This document shows, piece after piece, positions 14,634 through 23,446 of a DNA stretch of 64,000 nucleotides. The notes beneath the pieces are model-generated. The model did no database searches. It saw only the letters and a program-made list of their open reading frames with translations, and was not told the origin of the DNA. A program made the position numbers and the translations under genes. The stretch is from Treponema sp. (GTDB lineage: Bacteria > Spirochaetota > Spirochaetia > Treponematales > Treponemataceae). Numbering within the stretch: the stretch's first letter is position 1; the number at the start of each line of letters is the position of its first letter. The stretch lies in NCBI GenBank assembly GCA_024402505.1, contig JAKSTP010000004.1, positions 1 through 64,000 of the forward strand, read 5' to 3'.

Positions 14634-15593
14634 CTAACGTGCCTCGCGGAAATAACTGCTTCCAAGACTGGCCGGAGCCTGGTATTCCTTTTTCTTTCGC
14701 AAAGTGATGATTACAAGAACTACGATTGTGGCAATGTAAGGCAGCATATCCAGAAGCTGTGCGTTCATTCCAATGCGTTTTCCGAAAAATGGAATTGTTG
14801 CACTCTGGAACTTGAATCCTATTCCCCGGAGGGCACCAAAAGCGTAGGCAGCAAAAATGGCTTTAAGAGGATCCCAGGTACAGAAGATTACAAGGGCAAC
14901 CGCAATCCATCCTGCACCGGCGGTAATATTGTCCTGCCAGCGTGGAACGAAAACTACAGAAAGGAAAGCACCGCCAAGTCCGCAGAAGAAGCCTCCTGCC
15001 ACAACGTGAAGATATTTTACCAGGGAAACATTGATTCCGCTGGCATCAGCAGCAGCAGGATTTTCACCAACGGCACGAAGACTAAGACCGGCCCGGGTGT
15101 ATTTCAGATAAAGAAACATAAGTACTGCAAGAACAAGAGAAAGGTAAACGTAAACGCTCTGAGAAAAGAACATTGGACCAATTACAGGAATTTTGTTCAG
15201 CAGAGGAATAGATTTTGGTGCAAAAAAAGCAGCAATATTTTCAGGAAGTGCCTTTCCGGAAAGGGATTTTCCTATAAAGTTTGCAACTCCTTCACCAAAA
15301 ATAGTAAGTACAAGACCAGTAACAATCTGGTTTCCCCGCAATGTAATGGTGATGAATGCGTAAATCAAAGAACCAAGGGCACCTGCAATTCCAGCAACAA
15401 TCATGGCAAGAACAGGATTTGATGTGGCAAGGGCAGTGGCAAATCCTGCTACGGCACCAAGGAGCATCATTCCTTCAATACCAAGGTTTGTCTGTCCGGC
15501 TTTTTCACAAAGAATACCGCCAAGAATTCCAAACAGGATGTGAGTTCCAAGCTGAACTGAAGTCTGCAAAAAAAGTGTAAGTGAAAGGAGCAT
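14634..15593 (-). CDS. nucleoside ABC transporter permease 2 (NupQ/BmpD-like)
   Basis: The 319-residue membrane protein of the BPD_transp_2 family has eight to ten hydrophobic segments. Typical motifs are HILFGILGGILCEKAGQTNLGIEG near the N-terminus and LRAVGENPAAADASGINV in the cytoplasmic EAA-like loop that contacts the ATPase. It pairs with the permease encoded just upstream, whose stop overlaps this start. The motif and gene context match the YufO-P-Q / NupABC type of nucleoside importer. Confidence 0.88.
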   Translation of the reverse strand: MLLSLTLFLQTSVQLGTHILFGILGGILCEKAGQTNLGIEGMMLLGAVAGFATALATSNPVLAMIVAGIAGALGSLIYAFITITLRGNQIVTGLVLTIFGEGVANFIGKSLSGKALPENIAAFFAPKSIPLLNKIPVIGPMFFSQSVYVYLSLVLAVLMFLYLKYTRAGLSLRAVGENPAAADASGINVSLVKYLHVVAGGFFCGLGGAFLSVVFVPRWQDNITAGAGWIAVALVIFCTWDPLKAIFAAYAFGALRGIGFKFQSATIPFFGKRIGMNAQLLDMLPYIATIVVLVIITLRKKKEYQAPASLGSSYFREAR

Positions 15594-16672
15594 TATCTGT
15601 TACCTCCCGAAGTTTCTGATTTCTGCTTTTTGTCCACAACCACTTTGTACCGCAGGAAAAACTCGCTTCCCAGAACAAAGAAGATGATGATGCCCTGGAG
15701 AATCTGGGACATGCTGGCAGGAATTTTAAGGGCTGACTGAAGGAAGTTTCCACCCTGAATTAGAGCCGAAAACAGGAAAGAAACAATTACCATTACCAGT
15801 GGATTCAGCTGGGAAAGCCATGTGGTGATTACGGCTGTAAATCCAAGGCCGGCGCTCAGCTGATCGGAAAGGGAGCGTTCAATGGCGGAGGCCTGCATCA
15901 TTCCGGCAATACCACAAAGTCCACCGGAAATCATAACGGCAGTAAACATAACACGCTTTACGTTGATTCCGGCGTAGCGGGCAGTGGCCTCACTTTCACC
16001 AAGAACGTCAATTTCGTAACCCAGTTTTGTCTTACGGAAAAGGATGTAAAGCAGCACTGCACAAAAAAGAACGATTATCCATCCTATGTGGATGCCGAAC
16101 ACTTTTGGAAGGACTGCGTTTTTTGCAAAGGAAGCAATTTTTGGAAATCCGTTGCCGGCTGGATCTTTCCATGGTCCGTACTGCAGATAGGAAACGTATT
16201 TTGCGGCCACGTAGTTCAGCATGAGGGTAACAAGTGTTTCACTGGCATTAAAGCGGGCTTTAAGAATTGCTGGAATCATTGCCCATATACCGCTCATCAC
16301 AATTGCTGCCACAAACATTAAAGGCAGCAGAACAATGGCAGGAAGATTTGAACAGTTCAGGGCAAAAAAACTTGCGGCAAAGGCACCCATATAAAACTGA
16401 CCTTCAGCACCAATGTTCCAGAACTTCATGCGGAAAGCAACAGCTGTACCAAGGCTCAGCATAGTCAAAGGGATTGCTTTATTTACAGTTTCCCTGAATC
16501 GATAGGCCGAACCCAAAGAACCTTTTACAATTTTAGAAAACACGTCTAGAGGATTATAGCCCATGCACAAAATGATGATGGCAGAGGCTACAAGAGAGGC
16601 AAGCACCGCCACCAAACGCATAAGGACCTGATAACCTGCAGATTTTTCATCTTTAGCTACAATATGAATCAT
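15593..16672 (-). CDS. nucleoside ABC transporter permease 1 (NupP-like)
   Basis: The 359-residue inner-membrane permease is the partner of the product of 14634-15593. Motifs include FRMKFWNIGAEGQFYMGAFAA near residue 80 and the coupling-loop VLGESEATARYAGINVKR near residue 225. It starts 25 nt after the stop of the ATPase gene and shares one base with the start of the next permease gene. The gene order SBP-ATPase-permease-permease is standard for these importers. Confidence 0.88.
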   Translation of the reverse strand: MIHIVAKDEKSAGYQVLMRLVAVLASLVASAIIILCMGYNPLDVFSKIVKGSLGSAYRFRETVNKAIPLTMLSLGTAVAFRMKFWNIGAEGQFYMGAFAASFFALNCSNLPAIVLLPLMFVAAIVMSGIWAMIPAILKARFNASETLVTLMLNYVAAKYVSYLQYGPWKDPAGNGFPKIASFAKNAVLPKVFGIHIGWIIVLFCAVLLYILFRKTKLGYEIDVLGESEATARYAGINVKRVMFTAVMISGGLCGIAGMMQASAIERSLSDQLSAGLGFTAVITTWLSQLNPLVMVIVSFLFSALIQGGNFLQSALKIPASMSQILQGIIIFFVLGSEFFLRYKVVVDKKQKSETSGGNR

Positions 16673-16697
16673 TCATTTTTCTCCAATTTGGGATTCT

Positions 16698-18191
16698 TTA
16701 TGCCTGGCCTATCATCATAAGGCCCACCTCTTCTTTTGTTACTTTTGTTGGATCCACAATGCCCATTACTTTTCCATCGTGAATGACCATAAGGCGGTCG
16801 GAAATATCCATCAGCACATCCAGGTCTTCACCAATGAACATTACGCCAATGCCCTTTTCCTTCTGTTTGTTCAGTGCGTCGTAAACGGCAAGGGATGCAC
16901 CGATATCAAGACCACGCACCGGATAAGCTGTTACAAGCACCTTAGGATCCATGCCAATTTCCCGGCCAAGAAGAACCTTCTGAATGTTTCCGCCGGAAAG
17001 CTTTTTTACCTGATGACGGATGCTTGGTGTGGCAATATCGTATTCTTCAACAATTGCCTGAGCTTCCTTTCGACCACGTTCACGGTTCATAAAAATGCCG
17101 TCTGTTTCGTCGTAGGTTTTTAGCATCACGTTATTCACAATGTCCATGCCGGCTACAAGTCCCATACCAAGGCGGTCTTCCGGAACAAAGCTCATGCGAA
17201 CACCTTTCTTTTTGATGGCCAGTGGCGAAAGTCCAATTAGTTCGTCGCCTTCAAACTTGATTGATCCACTGTCGGGACGCAAAAGACCTGCAACGCTTTC
17301 GCAGATTTCCTTCTGTCCAGAACCGGCAATCCCTGCAACTCCAAGAATTTCGCCGCCAAAAAGTTCGAAGGTCATGCCGTCTAGAAGTTTTCGGTTTTCT
17401 TCTTCGTTCAAAAAGGAAACTTCTGTCATGGTAAGAAGGGGTTTTTCTGAGCGCTGGGCAGGTTTTCGTTCAATTTCAAGGTTGATTTTTTTGCCTACCA
17501 TAAGGGCAGTCAGTTCATTCTGATCAATTTCCTTTGTATTTACGGTGCCCACGTTTTCACCTTTGCGGAGAACTGTTACCCTGTCGGAAATGGCCAGAAC
17601 TTCGGTAAGCTTGTGTGTAATGATGATGACAGTGCAGCCGTTTTTCTTCATGGCCCGCAGTACATCAAAAAGTTTTTCTGTTTCCTGAGGAGTGAGAACG
17701 GCAGTAGGTTCGTCCAGAATAAGAACCCGGGCGTTTCGGTAAAGCACCTTCACAATTTCTACCGTCTGTTTTTCACTTACAGACATTTCGTATATTTTTT
17801 TATCCGGATCAACTTTGAGTCCGTATTTATTTTCAAGTTCAAGTATTTTTTCGCGGATGGCCTTGCGTTTTACCAGAAATCCGCGTTTTTCACCCATGGT
17901 GATATTTTCCAGAGCGGTCATTACATCAACCAGTTTAAAATGCTGATGAACCATACCGATTCCGGCTTTAATGGCATCCTGTGGACTTGTAAAGTGCTGT
18001 TCTACATCATCAATATAGATGGAACCTGAGTCAGGGGCGTAAATTCCCGAAAGCATGTTAACAAGGGTAGTTTTTCCAGAACCGTTCTCGCCCAAAAGAG
18101 CCAGAATCTCCCCTTCCTGAGCATCCAGCGTAACATTATAGTTAGCCCGCACCTGCCCAAAAGTCTTACAAATATTCTCTAGTTTTACCAT
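16698..18191 (-). CDS. nucleoside ABC transporter ATPase, two nucleotide-binding domains
   Basis: The 497-residue protein is a fused double ABC ATPase of the RbsA/NupO type. The first domain has Walker A LLGENGSGKTTL near residue 36, signature MSVSEKQTVEI and Walker B RVLILDEPTAVL. The second domain has a degenerate Walker A GVAGIAGSGQKE near residue 285, signature KLSGGNIQKVLLGRE and Walker B as KVLVTAYPVRGLDIG, lacking the catalytic DE. One-site degeneration is common in this group. It powers uptake of nucleosides with the two downstream permeases. It is separated from pnrA by the long inverted repeat B. Confidence 0.92.
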   Translation of the reverse strand: MVKLENICKTFGQVRANYNVTLDAQEGEILALLGENGSGKTTLVNMLSGIYAPDSGSIYIDDVEQHFTSPQDAIKAGIGMVHQHFKLVDVMTALENITMGEKRGFLVKRKAIREKILELENKYGLKVDPDKKIYEMSVSEKQTVEIVKVLYRNARVLILDEPTAVLTPQETEKLFDVLRAMKKNGCTVIIITHKLTEVLAISDRVTVLRKGENVGTVNTKEIDQNELTALMVGKKINLEIERKPAQRSEKPLLTMTEVSFLNEEENRKLLDGMTFELFGGEILGVAGIAGSGQKEICESVAGLLRPDSGSIKFEGDELIGLSPLAIKKKGVRMSFVPEDRLGMGLVAGMDIVNNVMLKTYDETDGIFMNRERGRKEAQAIVEEYDIATPSIRHQVKKLSGGNIQKVLLGREIGMDPKVLVTAYPVRGLDIGASLAVYDALNKQKEKGIGVMFIGEDLDVLMDISDRLMVIHDGKVMGIVDPTKVTKEEVGLMMIGQA

Positions 18192-18205
18192 AAAAAAAAG
18201 TCTCT

Positions 18206-18376
18206 AAAAATAAACAAATGAGCAGAGAGTGTTCTCTGAAGAAGCGCGGAGTTGGGGTTCCTTCAAAAAATGCATCCCGCACAAGCGAAGCGCGGAGGAC
18301 TTATGCGTTTTTTGAAGAGGTTCCCAACGGAAGCGTTTCTTCTGCGTAAGGCTTACATGCTCATTTGTTTATTTTT
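18206..18376. repeat. structured intergenic element B: long imperfect inverted repeat
   Basis: The outermost 19 bp are a perfect inverted pair (18206-18224 and 18358-18376). Pairing resumes inward with GAAGAA/TTCTTC-, GTTGGG/CCCAAC- and TTCAAAAAA/TTTTTTGAA-type blocks, so each arm is about 65-75 nt around a loop near 18276-18300. It lies between the solute-binding-protein gene and the ATPase gene of one operon. There it could protect the upstream message end and lower downstream expression; that function is inference. Confidence 0.65.
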
Positions 18377-18390
18377 TTACAATTGTTTAT

Positions 18391-19482
18391 TTAGTTTGTG
18401 GAACCGATGATGCCTTTTACGAACCAGCCCATGTTCCAGATTTCGTCGTCAGTCATTTTTACACCGGCGGCTACTTTTTCATTTCCGTCCTGGTCGTAAA
18501 GTGGACCTGTAAATGGATCAAATGTGTGGTTGATGATTTTAGCTTTTGCTTCTTCAACCTTTTCTTTTGTTCCTTCAACACAAAGTGGAGAAAGATCATC
18601 CATTCCTACAAGACCTGTAGACATATCTTCCCAGTAAGCCTGTCCTTTCCATGTTCCGTCAAGAATCTTCTGAACGTTTCCTGTGTAGAATTTTGGCCAG
18701 TTGAAGATTGGAGCTGTAAGGTAAGCTTTTGGTGCAGCATTTGGAGTTGGTACGTTGTAACCAATGGCCAATGCACCTCGTTCCTGAGCAGCAATCTGTG
18801 GAGCTGTTGTATCCTGGTGCTGTTCAATAAGGTCACATCCTTTGTCCAAAAGTGTGATTGCAGCCTGTTTTTCTACAGCAGGATCATACCATGTGCTTGT
18901 CCAAACAACTTCTACTGTGGCATTAGGATTTACGCTCTGTACACCAAGAGTAAAAGCGTTGATACCACGGATACATTCTGGAATTGCAAATGCAGCAACA
19001 TAACCGATTTTTCCGTTTTTAGTATTAAGACCAGCTACAATACCGGCAAGGTAGCGTGACTGGTAAATCTTACCAAAATAAGAACACATGTTTTCAAGCT
19101 GTTTGTAACCAGAACAGTGACCGAAATAAACATTTGGGAATTCTTCAGCAACTTTTACTGTCCAGTCCATGAATCCGAAGCTGTTTGTGTAAATTACATT
19201 ACATCCCTGATCAATAAGGTCACGAATTGCTTTTTCACAATCTGAGTTTTCGGCAACATTTTCTACGTAAGCAGTTTTGATGCCCATTTCTTCTACAGCC
19301 AGACGTCCTTTGTCGTGAGCCTGAGTGTAACCTTCATCATTGATAGAACCAATGTACACAAAACCAACTTTGATGTTGTCTTTTGTGATTTTTCCGTCAT
19401 TGGCAGCTTTTTCTTTTTTACAGCCAACCAATCCAGTCATAAGTACGGCACAAGCCATTACTAATGCAGCAAATTTTTTCAT
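18391..19482 (-). CDS. pnrA: PnrA/BMP-family purine nucleoside-binding lipoprotein
   Basis: The 363-residue substrate-binding lipoprotein has lipobox LVGC (Cys about 21) followed by a charged linker. Family features include KVGFVYIGSINDEGYTQAHDKG at the start of the mature fold, YTNSFGFMDW, GKIYQSRYLAGIVAG, IPECIRGINAF and QHQDTTAPQIAA. T. pallidum PnrA (TmpC) binds purine nucleosides. I set the start at the ATG 19482: AAAGGAG lies upstream of it, overlapping the xpt stop region, and the signal peptide begins here. xpt is directly upstream, which supports purine import and salvage. Confidence 0.92.
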   Translation of the reverse strand: MKKFAALVMACAVLMTGLVGCKKEKAANDGKITKDNIKVGFVYIGSINDEGYTQAHDKGRLAVEEMGIKTAYVENVAENSDCEKAIRDLIDQGCNVIYTNSFGFMDWTVKVAEEFPNVYFGHCSGYKQLENMCSYFGKIYQSRYLAGIVAGLNTKNGKIGYVAAFAIPECIRGINAFTLGVQSVNPNATVEVVWTSTWYDPAVEKQAAITLLDKGCDLIEQHQDTTAPQIAAQERGALAIGYNVPTPNAAPKAYLTAPIFNWPKFYTGNVQKILDGTWKGQAYWEDMSTGLVGMDDLSPLCVEGTKEKVEEAKAKIINHTFDPFTGPLYDQDGNEKVAAGVKMTDDEIWNMGWFVKGIIGSTN

Positions 19483-19495
19483 TTTTATATCTCCT

Positions 19496-20074
19496 TTATT
19501 GAGGTCTAAATTCAATCTGACCATCGTCGGTCATTTTTTCAACTATGGCAAGGCTTTCAACCTTCATGCCCTTTTCGCGAAGTTTGTTTCCACCGTCCTG
19601 GAAGCCCTTTTCAATACAGATGCCGGCTCCCACCACTTTAGCACCGGCTTTATTTACAAGGTCAGCCAGTCCTTCAAGAGCACAACCGTTGGCAAGGAAG
19701 TCGTCAACAATAAGAATCTTGTCGTCTGGTCCAATAAAATCTTTTGAAACAATTACGTTGTAATCGCGGCCGTGAGTAAATGAGTGAATTGGTGTGGAAA
19801 ATACATCTTCGTTTACGTTGGTTGAAAGTGTCTTTTTACAAAATACAACAGGCACCTTCAACAGTCGTGCCACTGCACAGGCTATTGCGATGCCCGAAGA
19901 TTCAATCGTCAGAACTTTGTTGATTTCACATCCCTTAAAAAGGCGGACAAATTCAGCAGCCATTTCGTCCATAAAAAGAACGTCAATCTTGTGATTCAAA
20001 AAACTGCTTACTTTAAGAATATTACCGGGAAGGACTTTCCCTTCGCGTCGGATTTTTTCCTCTAACTTTACCAT
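19496..20074 (-). CDS. xpt: xanthine phosphoribosyltransferase
   Basis: The 192-residue type I phosphoribosyltransferase converts xanthine plus PRPP to XMP. Xpt features are LEEKIRREGKVLPGNILKVSSFLNHKID at the N-terminus, VLTIESSGIAIA, and the PRPP-binding loop ILIVDDFLANGCALEGL near residues 125-140. It is the first gene of the xpt-pnrA-ATPase-permease-permease(-GNAT) operon. No purine riboswitch fits in the short upstream region. A promoter whose -10 box ends 5 nt before the ATG indicates a leaderless mRNA. Confidence 0.92.
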   Translation of the reverse strand: MVKLEEKIRREGKVLPGNILKVSSFLNHKIDVLFMDEMAAEFVRLFKGCEINKVLTIESSGIAIACAVARLLKVPVVFCKKTLSTNVNEDVFSTPIHSFTHGRDYNVIVSKDFIGPDDKILIVDDFLANGCALEGLADLVNKAGAKVVGAGICIEKGFQDGGNKLREKGMKVESLAIVEKMTDDGQIEFRPQ

Positions 20075-20079
20075 AATCC

Positions 20080-20109
20080 ATTATATCTTATTTCAAAATC
20101 TTGTTTCAA
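20080..20109 (-). promoter_or_regulatory. leaderless-type promoter of the xpt-pnr operon
   Basis: On the minus strand TTGAAA (20104-20109), an 18-nt spacer and a perfect TATAAT (20080-20085) end 5 nt before the xpt ATG. No SD is present. Confidence 0.65.
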
Positions 20110-20151
20110 GTTGCAAGTGCAACGGGTCTTGAAAGTAAATAGCCTTGAATC

Positions 20152-20808
20152 CTAGAAATATGGATGAGGATTGATTTTTTTGCGGCTGAAACAGAAGCCA
20201 AGGGATGCCTGATACTGGAAAACATTGTCGTAAGGCTGAATCTTCCTGTTGGTGCCAAAATTGCCGTTGTCGTAGGAAGCGAATCCCTGAAGCAGAATGT
20301 TGCATCGTTTTGTAATAGGAAATGAAAGCCCTGCCATAGCCCCAATCCCAATTTCCACGTGATGATATTCGTCGGAAAGAAGGTAACAGCCGTGAGGCCC
20401 CGCAGCAAGTTCAATGTCGGCAATGTAGTTGAATTTGTCGATACGGAACACAGGTCCCAGGAAAAGGTCGCCGCCGTAAAGAATCACCTGACTTGAAACC
20501 TGAGGCATTCCGTTAAAAGTGTGGTAAAGCGGATAGTACAAAGCAAAACGGGCAACACAGTCTACCGGCTTCATGTTCACCGTTTCCATTTCGTAAAAAA
20601 GCCCCACCATGTAATCCTGCCAAACAAAATTGCTTCGTCCGTAATCTTCTTCATTGATGATACGGGTTGTCATGGCGCCTGAAAAACCTTCATTAAAAAG
20701 AAAGAAAAACTGATCGGTGGTTTTGGTTGGTATAGGTTTACGTTCCCTGGCAAAACCCAAACCCCACAGCATCATAAAGCAGGCAAAAACAGCAAAAACC
20801 TTTTTCAT
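20152..20808 (-). CDS. secreted protein, possible small outer-membrane barrel
   Basis: The 218-residue protein starts at the ATG 20808 (GGAG upstream), giving a Sec signal peptide (KKVFAVFACFMMLWGLGFA). The mature part has alternating aromatic and hydrophobic strands (FFFLFNEGFSGAMTTRI, QVILYGGDLFLGPVFRID, VEIGIGAMAGLSFPI) and ends with an F-S-R-K-rich tail. I do not recognise a family; an outer-membrane beta-barrel of eight to ten strands is possible. It is the last gene of the FN3 lipoprotein operon, 11 nt after the small lipoprotein gene. Confidence 0.6.
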   Translation of the reverse strand: MKKVFAVFACFMMLWGLGFARERKPIPTKTTDQFFFLFNEGFSGAMTTRIINEEDYGRSNFVWQDYMVGLFYEMETVNMKPVDCVARFALYYPLYHTFNGMPQVSSQVILYGGDLFLGPVFRIDKFNYIADIELAAGPHGCYLLSDEYHHVEIGIGAMAGLSFPITKRCNILLQGFASYDNGNFGTNRKIQPYDNVFQYQASLGFCFSRKKINPHPYF

Positions 20809-20819
20809 CTTCCCCGCTC

Positions 20820-21158
20820 CTATTTTGCCGTGTGGTAGAGCTGCAATTCTTTTCCGTCCCAAGTAAGATAAAGGATGGCACCACGAATATCCCACTCTGT
20901 TTCACGTGTTTTTGATGTTTCTTCGTCTGTAAACACAAGAACATTATCTATAGCTGCCCACTTACCTGAATAACTTTCAACAATTCCTGCTGAATTTGAA
21001 ATCTTTGCAAGGTACTCCATTGTATCCAAAAATTTAATAGAGTTATCATTCTGGTACTGATCCTTACATGACCATGTTCCATACAAAGGTGATGGTGTAT
21101 AACACGAAGTAATCAAAAGAGCTACAAAAAGCGAAAGAAAAAACAATACTTTTTTCAT
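20820..21158 (-). CDS. small lipoprotein of unknown function
   Basis: The 112-residue precursor has a signal peptide with lipobox ITSC (Cys about 18). The mature part reads like a single lipocalin-like or META-like sheet: PLYGTWSCKDQ, YSGKWAAIDNVLVFTDEE, GAILYLTWDGKELQLYH. Its ATG overlaps the stop of the FN3 lipoprotein upstream (TAATG), indicating coupled translation. I cannot assign a function. Confidence 0.7.
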   Translation of the reverse strand: MKKVLFFLSLFVALLITSCYTPSPLYGTWSCKDQYQNDNSIKFLDTMEYLAKISNSAGIVESYSGKWAAIDNVLVFTDEETSKTRETEWDIRGAILYLTWDGKELQLYHTAK

Positions 21159-23443
21159 TAATCTTCTCCTACAGTCCAATCTACATTTTCAGAAGGGAAT
21201 CCTTCACGGGTGATAACGTAATATCCACCGCCGGCAGCACCACCCTTTATTTTAATATTATCATAACCGACTTTACCATTATACATACCGGTACAAACCA
21301 TTGTTCCGTCCATTGTTCCACTGGCATCCATACTGGCTGATGTATTTGAGTTACCATTCATTTTGAAATATGGTCCAAGAGATGAGTCACCATTCATCCA
21401 GAATTCTACATAGTCCGTATACTTCATAATAATTCTGGCACCTAATCCCGCCATACTAGCATCATAAACAACTGATCCACCCAACTTTCCATATCCAGTT
21501 TGTTTTATCAGGCGTTTCATGTTATCTGTTTCACTCATTACAGGAAGTTTTTTATGTGATGCCTTGCAAGTCTTATTATATTCCCGCATGTACTGATTAG
21601 ATGTAATGGCTCCATAACCCAAAGCTTCTTCAGTAGAATAATTTGAACCTTTTCCAAGAATATTAAGAGAAAGAACTTTATAGTAGAAAACTACCCCTGG
21701 TTTAGCTGTTTCATTTCGATCAATATAATACGTTTCAGTTATAGAATCAGTTGTAATTCTCTTGAATCCGCTATTCGGTTTTGTGGAACGATAAACATGA
21801 TATCCTCCCTCTGCACCACCATCAGGAACATCCCAGGTAATCAAAGTAGGATATACTTCCTGGTTATTTGGTTCAAAACTTTCAGCAGGATATATAGTCT
21901 TAATATTGGCAGCTCTAGTTGCCAGAACATTTCTTGCCTTATCGGGTGCTGGCGCTGCTACATCAGACATTGAAGAAACAACATTCACTCCTGCGTCATT
22001 TGTAAAACATGTCTGTATTCTGAAATACTTATTGCTATTCTTTTCTACGAGAATAGATTTTGAAGCTTCATTCCTTTCATCAGCGTCAGTATAAGTAATC
22101 TCATTGAAAGGCCCATCTTTTGAATTTGATGCAAACACTTTATAAGTATAGTAATTTGTTTTTTCTGTAACTGGCTTTATGCTTGAACCAGCTGAACCAA
22201 CTGGTAGAGAGAACATAATTCTATATGTATTATCATTCGAGAATACTTCAACTGTTGATGGTGGGCTCAGAATAAATCCTTCACAAGGTTTTGAAGATTC
22301 AGGGCCGGATTTTGTCATTTGTCCAAGATAAAGAACTTTTGTACCATCCGCTGCAACAATATCTTTCCCATCCTCGTCTTTTGCATAAGAATAAGGAACC
22401 AGGTAATAATAATACAAAATATTACTTCTAAGCCTTTGTGAGTCAGTATACGAAGTCTTGTCTGGGGTAATCTCAGCATTCAACAACACCTGTTTACTAT
22501 CAGCAGATGACGACCTGTATAACTGGTAGTATGTTGTATCAGCACCTTTATCCCACTGTATTTTAATACTGGAAGCAGAATCTCCAAATCCCTGGTTAGG
22601 AGTAATTCGTAATCCTGTAACTGCTTTTGGTGCTCCTTCTACAAGAGCATAACCCATTGCATTGGAACTTATGACGGAGGGATTCCCATTTTTTTGTGAT
22701 TCCAAAAAGTAATAGAATTGAACCCCTCTTTCTGATTCAATAATTTCATCATCAAAGAATTCAACATTACCAGCTAGTGTTTTAATTTTAACCCTATCAG
22801 ATCCATTTTCATTTTTACCACGAGACAGGATAATCCTGTCGTAGTCAGATGTATTCGTCCACCTAACACGGACACTGCGATCATATTCACCTGCAGAGGC
22901 TTTTACATCCTTTGGGCATGATAGAAGCATTCCAACATTTCCATCAGATGCCGAAGATTGTATATATGGATTCTCACTGTAATCCGAAGTTTCACTCTGC
23001 GCATACACACGATAGTAATACTTGTACCCAAATTCTGCTGAAGAATAGTCGTATGTATCACCATCGAAAATATAGTCTGAATAAACCAAAGAATTAAAAA
23101 TACTATCTGAAGGTGGTGAATTATCACTTCCCTTGATTATTTCGAATTCTGAATCGGCATTTGGCTCTGATCCATCCTCTGAAACAAAACGCTCAACTCG
23201 ATATGATGTTGCTCCTTCTACCTGATTCCAGCGTATGATAATTCTATCCTGGTAATCACTTTGAGAAACAACAAGCTGGTCTGGAGCAGGGAGTAATGTA
23301 GATTCCTCTTTATATCCAATCATCTCCGAAAGATTTCCCTGCTTTTTCCCAGTACCCATATTAAGTGGAGACTGGAAAAAAGAATAACAGGAAGAATAGA
23401 GAAACAATGATAAAACAACAGGGAATAATTTTATTCGTTTCAT
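21158..23443 (-). CDS. large lipoprotein with repeated fibronectin type III-like domains
   Basis: The 761-residue precursor has a lipoprotein signal with lipobox YSSC (Cys about 19). From residue 50 it contains at least four FN3-like modules, each with a strand such as RIIIRWNQVEGATSYRVER, VRVRWTNTSDYDRIIL, IKIQWDKGADTTYYQLYRS or LITWDVPDGGAEGGYHVYRS followed by a YYYRV/YYYLV strand. A glycine-rich C-terminal domain (about 620-761) is distinct and unrecognised. It probably faces the periplasm or cell surface. It lies 3 nt after the larger FN3 protein gene, so the two are a transcriptional pair. Confidence 0.8.
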   Translation of the reverse strand: MKRIKLFPVVLSLFLYSSCYSFFQSPLNMGTGKKQGNLSEMIGYKEESTLLPAPDQLVVSQSDYQDRIIIRWNQVEGATSYRVERFVSEDGSEPNADSEFEIIKGSDNSPPSDSIFNSLVYSDYIFDGDTYDYSSAEFGYKYYYRVYAQSETSDYSENPYIQSSASDGNVGMLLSCPKDVKASAGEYDRSVRVRWTNTSDYDRIILSRGKNENGSDRVKIKTLAGNVEFFDDEIIESERGVQFYYFLESQKNGNPSVISSNAMGYALVEGAPKAVTGLRITPNQGFGDSASSIKIQWDKGADTTYYQLYRSSSADSKQVLLNAEITPDKTSYTDSQRLRSNILYYYYLVPYSYAKDEDGKDIVAADGTKVLYLGQMTKSGPESSKPCEGFILSPPSTVEVFSNDNTYRIMFSLPVGSAGSSIKPVTEKTNYYTYKVFASNSKDGPFNEITYTDADERNEASKSILVEKNSNKYFRIQTCFTNDAGVNVVSSMSDVAAPAPDKARNVLATRAANIKTIYPAESFEPNNQEVYPTLITWDVPDGGAEGGYHVYRSTKPNSGFKRITTDSITETYYIDRNETAKPGVVFYYKVLSLNILGKGSNYSTEEALGYGAITSNQYMREYNKTCKASHKKLPVMSETDNMKRLIKQTGYGKLGGSVVYDASMAGLGARIIMKYTDYVEFWMNGDSSLGPYFKMNGNSNTSASMDASGTMDGTMVCTGMYNGKVGYDNIKIKGGAAGGGYYVITREGFPSENVDWTVGED

Positions 23444-23446
23444 GTT

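Noticed and set aside
14553-15422. Plus-strand open frame opposite the GNAT and permease genes
   Set aside because: It is antisense to two genes with clear families, has no SD and shows no protein-like pattern.
20075-20151. Purine riboswitch upstream of xpt
   Set aside because: The -10 box ends 5 nt before the xpt start, leaving no leader for an aptamer, and no conserved purine-riboswitch core is visible.
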